Source: CAADGY01 sp900696665 (GTDB lineage: Bacteria; Acidobacteriota; Terriglobia; Bryobacterales; Bryobacteraceae). From it: a stretch of DNA of 6,082 bases. Made by a program: the position numbers and the translations under genes. Position 1 is the stretch's first letter; each line of letters begins with the position of its first letter. This document shows positions 1 to 5,925 of the stretch, one piece after another. Below the pieces are notes generated by a model, which was not told the DNA's origin, did not search any database, and saw only the letters and a program-made list of their open reading frames with translations. The stretch spans positions 1 to 6,082 of the forward strand of contig JAPSFM010000180.1 in NCBI GenBank assembly GCA_035063885.1, written 5' to 3'.

Positions 1-50
1 TGTTCGAGTACGGTCAAAGATTCGGACAAGAGTGTAGCCTCCTGTCCTAA

Positions 51-62
51 CGTATCAATACG
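51..62. repeat. Short perfect inverted repeat CGTAT-CA-ATACG
   Basis: Two 5-bp arms are separated by 2 bases. The geometry fits an operator half-site pair for a dimeric regulator or a tiny hairpin. No gene start is close by on the plus strand, and the flanking gene on the left is outside the window, so a regulatory role is only a possibility. A 5-bp palindrome can easily arise by chance. Confidence 0.2.
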
Positions 63-126
63 CAAGGCATATTGCTATAAAAAAAGAATGTGACCAATCC
101 CTACAGTTTTGTCGCGCACCCCGTCA

Positions 127-153
127 AGCCGGCGGCCAAGCAGGTACCCGGCT
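127..153 (-). terminator. Weak inverted repeat downstream of the isomerase-like gene
   Basis: AGCCGG (127-132) and CCGGCT (148-153) can form a 6-bp GC-rich stem with a 15-base loop about 40 bases after the minus-strand stop codon. On the minus strand no T-run follows directly. A run of seven T lies some 40 bases further on (86-80), too far for a classical intrinsic terminator. It may help end or stabilise the transcript, but the support is thin. Confidence 0.2.
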
Positions 154-190
154 ATTTATGGTATGAACAACCGCGCTGGGACCGGCCGGC

Positions 191-1123
191 TCAGGCGCGT
201 GTCAACTCCTCCAGAAGCTGGCGGGCCTTGCGCGCTTCGGCGGTGATCTTGGCGGCGGAATCGCTGCGGTCCAGGCATTCTACAATCAGCGGGCCACGCG
301 TGAAGCCTCCCTGCCTGGCGCGCCTGAGGACCTCCCGGAAATTCACCAGGCCCGTGCCGGGTGTGACCATGACTTCTTTGGGGGCTTTGTAGTCTTTGAT
401 ACTCATGCCCATTATCAGTCCGTGCGCGTCGGGCACATCTTCCACCGGATCGATTTTACCCTCGGAGTAGAAAAAGATATTGCCCGGGTCGTACCACATC
501 CCGAAATTCTTCTTGCCTACCGTCTCGACGATCTTCCGGCACTGCGCGGCGGTGGCGTTGCTGCCTCCGTGCGGCTTGACGCTAATACTGATATTGTTGG
601 CCGCGGCGTAGTCGCAGCATTCGGCCACAACCTTATAGTAAGCTTCGACGAGCGCGTCCTTGCCCGTGCCGCTGATCAGTATGCGCGGGCTTCGCGCGGC
701 GGCGCAGTTGTCGATCAGGCGCTTCAAGCCTGCGATGCCGGCTTCAATCGATTTTTCAACCGCGAAGTTGCCCACATAAATGGAAGACAGTTCCATGCCG
801 CGCCGGCGCACCTCCTCGCCCATGGAGGCAGCCTCCTCGGGCGTGGTTTCAGTCGTCACGATGACCCACGACTTACCTTTGTGAGTCATGAGGCCGGCAT
901 ACTTGTAGCCGGCTTCAGCCATGCCGTCCAGCGCAACTTTATAATCGAACTGGTCCCAGGGACGGGTGTAACAGCCGATCTGAAAGCCTGCCGGATTTTC
1001 TGGAGCTCCTCTCAAAACCGGAATACGCGCGAGTGCCAGCGTGCCGGCCGCGGCAGCCGGGCCGCCGAGGAAGCGCCGCCGGCTCAAACCGGATGACACC
1101 TCTTTGCTGATTCGTGTGGACAT
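191..1123 (-). CDS. Tat-exported sugar phosphate isomerase/epimerase-like TIM-barrel protein
   Basis: The 310-residue product belongs, by sequence pattern, to the xylose-isomerase-like TIM-barrel family (AP endonuclease 2 fold). It begins with a twin-arginine signal: S14-R-R-R-F-L-G followed by an Ala-rich hydrophobic stretch to about residue 32, then R-x-x-x-L-R-G-A-P, so export in folded form is likely. Barrel landmarks are V-K-P-H-G-G (K183, H185), W-Y-D-P-G-N (D212), an I-K-D-Y strand (K243-D244) and a C-terminal V-E-C (E282). H185, D212 and E282 look like metal ligands; K183 occupies a position that is often Glu in metal-dependent relatives. The substrate cannot be told; family members act on sugars or inositols. 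The ATG at 1123 keeps a normal n-region before the twin arginines but has no clear Shine-Dalgarno. A TTG at 1087 behind AGAGG is an alternative that would leave almost no n-region. It is divergent from the GNAT gene. Confidence 0.85.
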   Translation of the reverse strand: MSTRISKEVSSGLSRRRFLGGPAAAAGTLALARIPVLRGAPENPAGFQIGCYTRPWDQFDYKVALDGMAEAGYKYAGLMTHKGKSWVIVTTETTPEEAASMGEEVRRRGMELSSIYVGNFAVEKSIEAGIAGLKRLIDNCAAARSPRILISGTGKDALVEAYYKVVAECCDYAAANNISISVKPHGGSNATAAQCRKIVETVGKKNFGMWYDPGNIFFYSEGKIDPVEDVPDAHGLIMGMSIKDYKAPKEVMVTPGTGLVNFREVLRRARQGGFTRGPLIVECLDRSDSAAKITAEARKARQLLEELTRA

Positions 1124-1133
1124 ACGATTAACG

Positions 1134-1139
1134 ACTATA
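1134..1139 (-). promoter_or_regulatory. Possible -10 box (TATAGT) for the isomerase-like gene
   Basis: On the minus strand TATAGT lies 10 bases before the ATG at 1123. Transcription from it would start about 4 bases before the ATG, giving an almost leaderless mRNA. This agrees with the absence of a Shine-Dalgarno. No good -35 box is seen at the proper distance, so the call is tentative. Confidence 0.3.
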
Positions 1140-1172
1140 CAACGTTCGGAGGTGCGGTGAGGGAGTTACCTG

Positions 1173-1202
1173 TTGACAGCCCGGATCTGGAGTCAATATG
1201 CT
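1173..1202 (+). promoter_or_regulatory. Sigma70-type promoter for the GNAT gene
   Basis: A perfect -35 hexamer TTGACA (1173-1178) is followed after 18 bases by TATGCT (1197-1202), a four-of-six match to TATAAT. Predicted transcription start is near 1209, about 20 bases before the ATG at 1229. That transcript would place the ATG at 1211 at its very 5' end and the AAGGGGA site in its leader, supporting the downstream start. Confidence 0.6.
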
Positions 1203-1228
1203 GATCCGGCATGGAAAGGGGAACCGCA

Positions 1229-2176
1229 ATGCAGCCGGGCATAGAGTGCAGCTTAAGAGTACGGGAGATGACGGACCCGGACCGCGCGGAGGTGTCGGAG
1301 CTGATTTACATCTCCATCAACCACTGGTACCAGATGCATGGGCGGCCTCCCATTTTTCACGGTGGTCCACAAGCGACGGAGATTTTCTATGATGTGTATG
1401 CGACGCTCGATCCGGGTTGCGCCGTTGTGGTTGAAAATGCGCGCACGGGAAGACTGATGGCAAGCTGCTTTTACCATCCCCGGGAGCGTCACGTATCGCT
1501 GGGCATCATGAATGTTCACCCGAATTATTTCGGACAGGGGGCCGGAAAAGCGCTCCTTCGATTCATCATCGATTACACGGAAGAGCACGGCTTTCGCGCG
1601 CTGCGCCTGACCCAGAGCGCGCTTAATCTCGATTCGTTCTCGCTCTACAACACCGCGGGCTTTATCCCACGGTGCATCTTTCAGGACATGTTCCTCACCG
1701 TGCCAAAAGCAGGAATGAAGTACCGCATAGCGGGGCTCGATCGAGTGAGAGAAGCCACTCTGGCGGATGTGCCCGCCATGGTATCGCTCGAATTGGAGGT
1801 CAGCGGCATCACGCGCGAGCGCGACTACCGCTACTGCATCGAAAACCAGCAGGGCATCTGGCATGTTTCGGTGTACGAGAGCGATGATGGCGGAATCGGT
1901 GGATTCATGATCTCCTGCGGGCATCCTGCGATGAATATGCTCGGGCCTTGCGTGGCGCGTGGCGAGCAGGAAGCGGCTTCCTTGATTCTGCGGGAACTCG
2001 ACCATTACAAGGGCCGGACACCAGTATTTCTACTACCGGTGGAAAAGGCTGCGCTCGTGCGGCAAGCCTACGATTGGGGCGCGCGCAATTGCGAACTGCA
2101 TCTCTGTCAGGTTCGCGGCGAGTTTCAGCCGTTCCGTGGCATCAGTATGCCGGCGTTTCTACCGGAGTCGGCGTGA
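1229..2176 (+). CDS. GNAT-family N-acetyltransferase with two GNAT-like domains
   Basis: The 315-residue cytosolic protein has an N-terminal GNAT domain (about residues 8-160). Its acetyl-CoA motif A is clear: V-H-P-N-Y-F-G-Q-G-A-G-K-A at 96-108, matching Q/R-x-x-G-x-G/A. After it come the S-A-L-N strand near 130 and L-Y-N-T-A-G-F near 139-145, typical of the fold's end. From about residue 172 a second, weaker unit starts with V-R-E-A-T-L-A-D-V-P, as many GNAT domains do. It lacks a visible Q-x-x-G-x-G motif and so is probably a degenerate substrate-binding or structural copy. The C-terminus ends M-P-x-F-L-P-E-S. This tandem layout recalls YitH-like GNAT proteins with an extra C-terminal acetyltransferase-type domain (from memory). 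The acetyl acceptor is unknown. The start at 1229 is chosen over ATG 1211 because AAAGGGGA (1215-1222) sits 6 bases upstream and the promoter start falls near 1209. The TIR gene follows at once or overlaps. Confidence 0.85.
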   Translation: MQPGIECSLRVREMTDPDRAEVSELIYISINHWYQMHGRPPIFHGGPQATEIFYDVYATLDPGCAVVVENARTGRLMASCFYHPRERHVSLGIMNVHPNYFGQGAGKALLRFIIDYTEEHGFRALRLTQSALNLDSFSLYNTAGFIPRCIFQDMFLTVPKAGMKYRIAGLDRVREATLADVPAMVSLELEVSGITRERDYRYCIENQQGIWHVSVYESDDGGIGGFMISCGHPAMNMLGPCVARGEQEAASLILRELDHYKGRTPVFLLPVEKAALVRQAYDWGARNCELHLCQVRGEFQPFRGISMPAFLPESA

Positions 2177-3758
2177 TACCGCTGCCGGCGGCCGTAGTCG
2201 CGGGTTCCCGGCGCTAGAATGTTCCCAGGAGCGGGCTACGGGAAATATCTTCATCAGCTACCGGCGTGCGGGCTCGGCGGCGTACGCCGGACGAATCTGC
2301 GATCACCTTTCTGCGGTCTTCGGCGCTGAACGCGTCTTCATGGATGTCGACGACGTTGCGCCAGGACAGGAGTTCGTCGGGGTGATCGGTAATACCATCG
2401 CGGCCTGCGATGTCGTGCTGGTGGTCATTGGTCCGGGATGGCTGGAAACGTTACGGGAACGCTCAGACGCGCAGCAGCAGGATTATGTGCGCTACGAAAT
2501 CGAAGTGGCCCTCGCCAGAGGTATAGCCATCGTTCCCGTCCTGGTTGGCGGCGCAAGAATGCCGCAAGCGGACGCCTTGCCGGACCGGTTGGCGCCGCTC
2601 GCGCTTCACCAGGCCGCGGAACTTCGGGACAGCACATTCCGGGAAGACTGCATGCGCCTGTCGAATTCGCTTGGCGTGCAGGCGGCGCGGGACACATCGC
2701 TCGGCGGACACAAAACCGGACGTAGGAAGACGTTCGTTCTTGCGGGCGCGGCCGCGCTATTCGCTCTGATCGTCTTAGCCGGTTGGATGGGTATCGGCTC
2801 GCGAAGCGAAGGCCGGGCTCGCAGCGCGGAAATCAATGCGCTTTTGGCCACCGCGCGGGTGCAGGCTGACCGGACGGAATATGAATCTGCCTTCTATACC
2901 TGCCGGAATCTCCTGAAAATCGATCCGTCGAATCCGGCTGCGCTCGATCTCCAGGCTGACGCGGCCATGCGCTGGCTCCAGGATTTCAGCGTGGTGGTGA
3001 GTGAAGGTTCCAAGGCGGAAGACGTTGCCGGGCCGCGTCTGGCGGATATTCTGCGGGTACTCGATGCCGCCCTTGCGCGAACGAAAATGCGGGGGGAGAG
3101 GGCAGCGGATATCCTGGCTCATCTCGGGTGGGCGCATTGGCTGAACCAGCACTTGGCCTACAAGGAGTTCGGAACCGCCGCGGAGCGGGACTTGCGGCAT
3201 GCTCTGAAGATCGATCCATCGAACGTTTTCGCGCATGCGATGCTTGCCAACTGGATCATTCAGACGAACGGTGATGTGAGCGAGGCGCTCCGTCATTTCG
3301 ATCTGGCCATTCAGACCAACAAAGAAAGACCGCTGATCCGCCGGCTGCAACTTGGCGCCATGATCTACAATCCTCACGTCGAGATCCGACCGGCGCTGAT
3401 AAGAGTGGCGGATGACATGAGAAGGAACGGCGAATCCCTGAGCGATCGCTACAGACGCCGCATCCTCACAGCCTACAGCCCGGCAGTAAACACGGTTGAA
3501 GAACTGAATCAGTCTCTCGCGGCTGTTCCGCCGGAAGATGCCTGGGAGACCTATCTCTGGCTGGATAATGGGCAGGATCAAGGGACCGAGCAGCAGACCC
3601 GCCGCGAATTCATCCACGCCAGTATCCTGGAAATCGGCGGTCAGCGTGCAGAGGCGCTGGCAGCGTTTGAGAAACTGCGGAGGGACTTGAAAGAGCATGG
3701 CTATGACGGACGCGTTGTGCGCCACGTTTCCGAAGCGCTGAAACGCCTTTCACAATAA
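2136..3758 (+). CDS. TIR-domain protein with central transmembrane helix and TPR-like C-terminal half
   Basis: The open frame from GTG 2136 gives 540 residues; numbers below use that start. A bacterial TIR domain spans about 37-180. It has box 1 N-I-F-I-S-Y-R-R (37-44), R-V-F-M-D-V-D-D with the following P-G (66-77), then V-V-I-G-P-G-W-L (96-103) and D-Y-V-R-Y-E-I-E (116-123). E121 aligns with the catalytic Glu of NAD+-cleaving TIR domains (inference). One hydrophobic helix (about 200-220), preceded by basic residues, should anchor the TIR domain on the cytoplasmic side and put the rest outside. The distal half has two TPR-like units, each containing L-K-I-D-P-S-N (near 260 and 357), and further helical repeats to the end. 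Likely role: signalling or defence by NAD+ hydrolysis, or a scaffold; neither is proven. The first 34 residues look unlike protein, and the best ribosome site (AGGAG 2227-2231) points to ACG 2238, giving 506 residues. With GTG 2136 it overlaps the GNAT gene by 41 bases; with 2238 it does not. Confidence 0.8.
   Translation: MASVCRRFYRSRRDTAAGGRSRGFPALECSQERATGNIFISYRRAGSAAYAGRICDHLSAVFGAERVFMDVDDVAPGQEFVGVIGNTIAACDVVLVVIGPGWLETLRERSDAQQQDYVRYEIEVALARGIAIVPVLVGGARMPQADALPDRLAPLALHQAAELRDSTFREDCMRLSNSLGVQAARDTSLGGHKTGRRKTFVLAGAAALFALIVLAGWMGIGSRSEGRARSAEINALLATARVQADRTEYESAFYTCRNLLKIDPSNPAALDLQADAAMRWLQDFSVVVSEGSKAEDVAGPRLADILRVLDAALARTKMRGERAADILAHLGWAHWLNQHLAYKEFGTAAERDLRHALKIDPSNVFAHAMLANWIIQTNGDVSEALRHFDLAIQTNKERPLIRRLQLGAMIYNPHVEIRPALIRVADDMRRNGESLSDRYRRRILTAYSPAVNTVEELNQSLAAVPPEDAWETYLWLDNGQDQGTEQQTRREFIHASILEIGGQRAEALAAFEKLRRDLKEHGYDGRVVRHVSEALKRLSQ
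2215..2231 (+). promoter_or_regulatory. Possible -10 box and Shine-Dalgarno ahead of the TIR domain
   Basis: TAGAAT (2215-2220) resembles a -10 box, though no good -35 is seen. AGGAG (2227-2231) lies 6 bases before ACG 2238, and the TIR domain's first strand begins two codons later. The spacing is ideal for translation initiation, but the codon is ACG instead of ATG/GTG/TTG, and no standard start is in frame between 2136 and the domain. By contrast, the GTG at 2136 has no well-spaced Shine-Dalgarno. Confidence 0.45.
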
Positions 3759-4076
3759 ATCCGGCGAGCGGAACGCGTGCGCCTCTGCCTTCAAAGGGAC
3801 AGCAATGCCCCAAAACGGACATCACGCGTTCGTTTACGCATACGGAATCCCGGTTTTGAGCTGGCACGTAGTGGCAAAAGAATTGCATTACCGCAGATTG
3901 AGCAAGCAGCGGAGGCGCGTAGAAACCAGTTTGATACCTCAACGGCCCACTGGACGCACACCTCTGTTCAAACCACTTCTGCACACGCCTGACTGCCTAC
4001 CTTACGGTTCTTTTTCGCGAACCTCCGCCGCTCGCGCAATCCGCGGTTGGCCAAACAAAATCACGAGGAGACAAGA
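3759..4076 (+). other. 318-base intergenic region upstream of homospermidine synthase
   Basis: No convincing gene lies here. A 102-codon open frame from ATG 3805 has an acceptable AAAGGGA upstream, but it has mixed third-codon bases, no recognisable motif and a 3' end running into the synthase gene. Weak promoter-like pieces are present: TTGAGC (3856-3861), 16 bases, AAGAAT (3878-3883). A near sigma54 motif, TGGCACG (3862-3868) then TGGCA (3872-3876), is one base short of the required spacing. No strong terminator hairpin follows the TIR gene. The length leaves room for a regulated leader of the polyamine gene, but no defined riboswitch is recognised. Confidence 0.45.
4065..4070 (+). promoter_or_regulatory. 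Shine-Dalgarno GAGGAG deciding the homospermidine synthase start
   Basis: GAGGAG lies 6 bases before GTG 4077. The longer reading from TTG 4047 would translate through this site and has no ribosome binding site of its own, so the GTG is preferred. Confidence 0.75.
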
Positions 4077-5564
4077 GTGCACAGGGTTGATTTCGATAAC
4101 AGAATCGTCGTAACGGGGTTTGGCGCCGTCGCCCAATCCGTCTTGCCGATTCTGCTGAAGCACCTTCGGGTCTCCCCTCCAAACATTACAGTTGTCGATT
4201 TCAACTACCGCGGTCAGGCATTTCAACCGTGGCTGGCGCGTGGGGTGCGATTCATTCAAGAGCGGGTCACGCCGGACAATCTCCACCGTATTCTTTCGTC
4301 GAACGTGGGCCGGGGCGGCCTGATTATCGACCTCGCGTGGAGCATCGACTTCTTCGATATCGCCCAATGGTCGCACGACAACGAAGTACTGTATGTGAAT
4401 GCTTCCCTTGAATCCTGGGATGCGACACCGGATTTGCGCGCTACTTCTTTGATCGACAGGTCGCTGTACCGGCGCTATGTCGGCGTTCTTGACATGGCCG
4501 GGCGCTGGAGAAATGACACAACCGCCGTAATCGACCAGGGGGCGAATCCCGGCTTGATCTCTGCGTTCGTAAAGAAGGGATTGCTTGACATCGCCGGCCG
4601 GGCTGCCGGCGAGACTACCCTCTCCGCGGCTCAGCGGCACGAACTCGAATGGTTGCTGGAGCGAAAGGACTTTGCGCGCCTTGCCAAAGAGCTCGGCGTG
4701 AAAGTGATTCACTGTAGCGAGCGGGATACCCAAAGATCCGCTCATCCGAAATCCGCCGGCGAGTTTGTGGGTACGTGGAGCGTTGAAGGGATGTGGGAAG
4801 AGTGTGTCGCGCCCTGTGAGCTGGGATGGGGAACACATGAAAAATCGCTACCGGCAAACGTGCTGGTTCCCGGCATCGGACCCGCCAACATGGTGATTCT
4901 GCCACGATTCGGCATGGACACGTTCATTCGATCGTGGGTTCCGGAGCGTGAGATACTCGGCATGGCGATCGCTCATGGCGAATGTTTTAGTCTTTCCCAC
5001 GCGCTGACCGTCAAGTCTGCCACGAGCCAACTCTACCGCCCGACCGTTGCGTATGCTTATGTGCCATGCCCGGCTTCGCTGCAATCCCTTGAAGAACTGC
5101 GAAGCCGCAATTACAAGCTACACCCTGTCCGGAGGATCCTGACCGAAGACATCGTGGAAGGCGCGGACACCATGGGCGCATTGATCATGGGACACCGTTA
5201 TCAATCCTGGTGGACGGGCAGCAGCCTTTCCATCGAAGGGGCGAGGCAGTCGGTTCCCGGGGGAAACGCCACTACTTTACAGGTGGCGGCGGGAGTTGTC
5301 GCCGCGGTCTTGTGGGCCGTTCAAAATCCTCACAAAGGCATCCGCTTCTCCGAAGACCTGCCGCATGAGGAAATGCTTCGTACCGCCGCGCCGTACATCG
5401 GCAGCATCCAGTCGGATGCTGTTGCATGGAGCCCTGCCGCGGAATCGAGCGACCCCTGGCAATTCGACAACTTCGTCCGCTTTTCGCGGGAAGATGCGCT
5501 TCCACAACCAGCCGCAGTGTTTTCTGCGGCGGGAGGGCGATATAGCGTGCTCACGCGCGGATGA
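4077..5564 (+). CDS. hss: Homospermidine synthase (bacterial type, EC 2.5.1.44)
   Basis: The 495-residue cytosolic enzyme should make sym-homospermidine from two putrescines, releasing ammonia, with NAD+ as a recycled cofactor. The N-terminus is a Rossmann fold of the saccharopine-dehydrogenase type (V-V-T-G-F-G-A-V-A, glycine motif at 14-19; acidic strand end D41). The residues I recall as important in Blastochloris viridis HSS (E117, N162, E210, W229, H296, D361) have clear counterparts, numbered from GTG 4077: E112 (N-A-S-L-E-S-W), N157 (G-A-N-P-G), E215 (S-E-R-D-T-Q), W234 (G-T-W-S), H300 (A-H-G-E) and D364 (G-A-D-T-M-G). The spacings E112-N157 and E215-W234 equal those in the recalled enzyme. 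About ten extra residues (around 172-205) lie between N157 and E215. Length is close to the family's roughly 480. Start reasoning: GAGGAG 6 bases before the GTG. The small membrane-protein gene follows after 67 bases on the same strand and may be co-transcribed. Confidence 0.92.
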   Translation: MHRVDFDNRIVVTGFGAVAQSVLPILLKHLRVSPPNITVVDFNYRGQAFQPWLARGVRFIQERVTPDNLHRILSSNVGRGGLIIDLAWSIDFFDIAQWSHDNEVLYVNASLESWDATPDLRATSLIDRSLYRRYVGVLDMAGRWRNDTTAVIDQGANPGLISAFVKKGLLDIAGRAAGETTLSAAQRHELEWLLERKDFARLAKELGVKVIHCSERDTQRSAHPKSAGEFVGTWSVEGMWEECVAPCELGWGTHEKSLPANVLVPGIGPANMVILPRFGMDTFIRSWVPEREILGMAIAHGECFSLSHALTVKSATSQLYRPTVAYAYVPCPASLQSLEELRSRNYKLHPVRRILTEDIVEGADTMGALIMGHRYQSWWTGSSLSIEGARQSVPGGNATTLQVAAGVVAAVLWAVQNPHKGIRFSEDLPHEEMLRTAAPYIGSIQSDAVAWSPAAESSDPWQFDNFVRFSREDALPQPAAVFSAAGGRYSVLTRG

Positions 5565-5565
5565 C

Positions 5566-5591
5566 TTCCGGAAATTGTTGGTACCCAAATT
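5566..5591. repeat. Two adjacent short palindromes between hss and the small membrane-protein gene
   Basis: TTCCGGAA (5566-5573) is a perfect 8-base palindrome. Directly beside it is an imperfect one centred on GGTACC, with AATTGTT on the left and CAAATT on the right (to 5591). They could be an operator pair or a weak RNA hairpin in the spacer of a possible operon. No T-run follows, so this does not look like a terminator. Confidence 0.2.
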
Positions 5592-5631
5592 GCACCCCTA
5601 AAAGCGCAGCGAATCCAAAGAGGAGAATAGT

Positions 5632-5877
5632 ATGTCAACCAACCTTCTGGATAAACGGCAAGTAGAATCCCCGGTGGAGCAAGCTATGCCACCACCGGCA
5701 GTGAAGACGGCCGGAACACAGGAATCTGGCAGCCCGCTGTTTAGGGGCTTATCCGACTTGCGCGCCGACTATTCAGCCAAGAACAGGCGTGAACGGATCC
5801 TGCAAATTGGCGGCGCGCTGATTGGTACGGCGATCCTCTTCGCCGTCCTCTATGTGTCCATGATGTGGATGGAGTAA
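5632..5877 (+). CDS. Small C-terminally anchored membrane protein, function unknown
   Basis: The 81-residue product is not recognised. Residues 1-50 are polar and likely flexible, with a Pro-rich stretch M-P-P-P-A-V at 19-24. A basic cluster K-N-R-R-E-R (50-55) precedes a single hydrophobic helix at about 56-78 (I-L-Q-I-G-G-A-L-I-G onward), and the chain ends M-W-M-E. By the positive-inside rule the N-terminal part is cytoplasmic and almost nothing is exposed outside, a tail-anchored layout. The gene is probably real: AGGAG (5621-5625) lies 6 bases before the ATG, and the helix/charge arrangement is coherent. It sits 67 bases after hss on the same strand, with a strong hairpin downstream, so the two may form a short transcription unit. 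A partner-docking or membrane-tether role is conceivable but unsupported. Confidence 0.7.
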   Translation: MSTNLLDKRQVESPVEQAMPPPAVKTAGTQESGSPLFRGLSDLRADYSAKNRRERILQIGGALIGTAILFAVLYVSMMWME

Positions 5878-5925
5878 GCTGAATGCCGGCAGGAAGTACA
5901 GCTCTGCTTCTCGTTGTTCTAGACT

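Larger units (their letters stand above)
1..190. other. Intergenic left edge, no gene recognised
   Basis: No convincing coding sequence is visible. The frames open at base 1 on the plus strand end within about 95 bases (stops near 35, 48 and 91). They carry no recognisable motif, so a C-terminal tail of an upstream gene can be neither shown nor excluded. The stretch contains a short palindrome (51-62), an A-rich patch around 79-86 and a weak inverted repeat (127-153). On the minus strand this is the 3' flank of the isomerase-like gene. Confidence 0.5.

Noticed and set aside
422..1096. 224-codon plus-strand open frame opposite the isomerase-like gene
   Set aside because: It lies wholly antisense to a gene with a Tat signal and clear barrel motifs. 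Its translation shows no family pattern; long antisense frames are common in GC-rich DNA.
1211..1228. Earlier GNAT start at ATG 1211
   Set aside because: It lacks a Shine-Dalgarno and would sit at the very 5' end of the predicted transcript. The ATG at 1229 has AAAGGGGA at proper spacing.
1253..2005. 250-codon minus-strand open frame opposite the GNAT gene
   Set aside because: The plus-strand product has a clear acetyl-CoA motif, promoter and ribosome binding site; the antisense frame has none.
2775..3725. 316-codon minus-strand open frame opposite the TIR protein's distal half
   Set aside because: It is a shadow of the plus-strand gene, which has TPR-like repeats and a coherent domain order. 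No motif or ribosome binding site supports the antisense reading.
3862..3876. Sigma54-like promoter (TGGCACG ... TGGCA)
   Set aside because: Only 9 bases separate the GG and GC elements where 10 are needed, and sigma54 tolerates spacing changes poorly.
4047..4076. Longer homospermidine synthase start at TTG 4047
   Set aside because: It has no ribosome binding site, and its first ten codons include the GAGGAG site that serves GTG 4077.
3805..4113. 102-codon plus-strand open frame in the gap before homospermidine synthase
   Set aside because: It has a passable AAAGGGA upstream, but no recognisable motif, mixed third-codon bases and an overlap with the synthase start. Kept only as a possible leader frame.
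4002..4838. 278-codon minus-strand open frame opposite homospermidine synthase
   Set aside because: The plus strand encodes an enzyme with its active-site residues in the expected order and spacing; the antisense product is unrecognisable.
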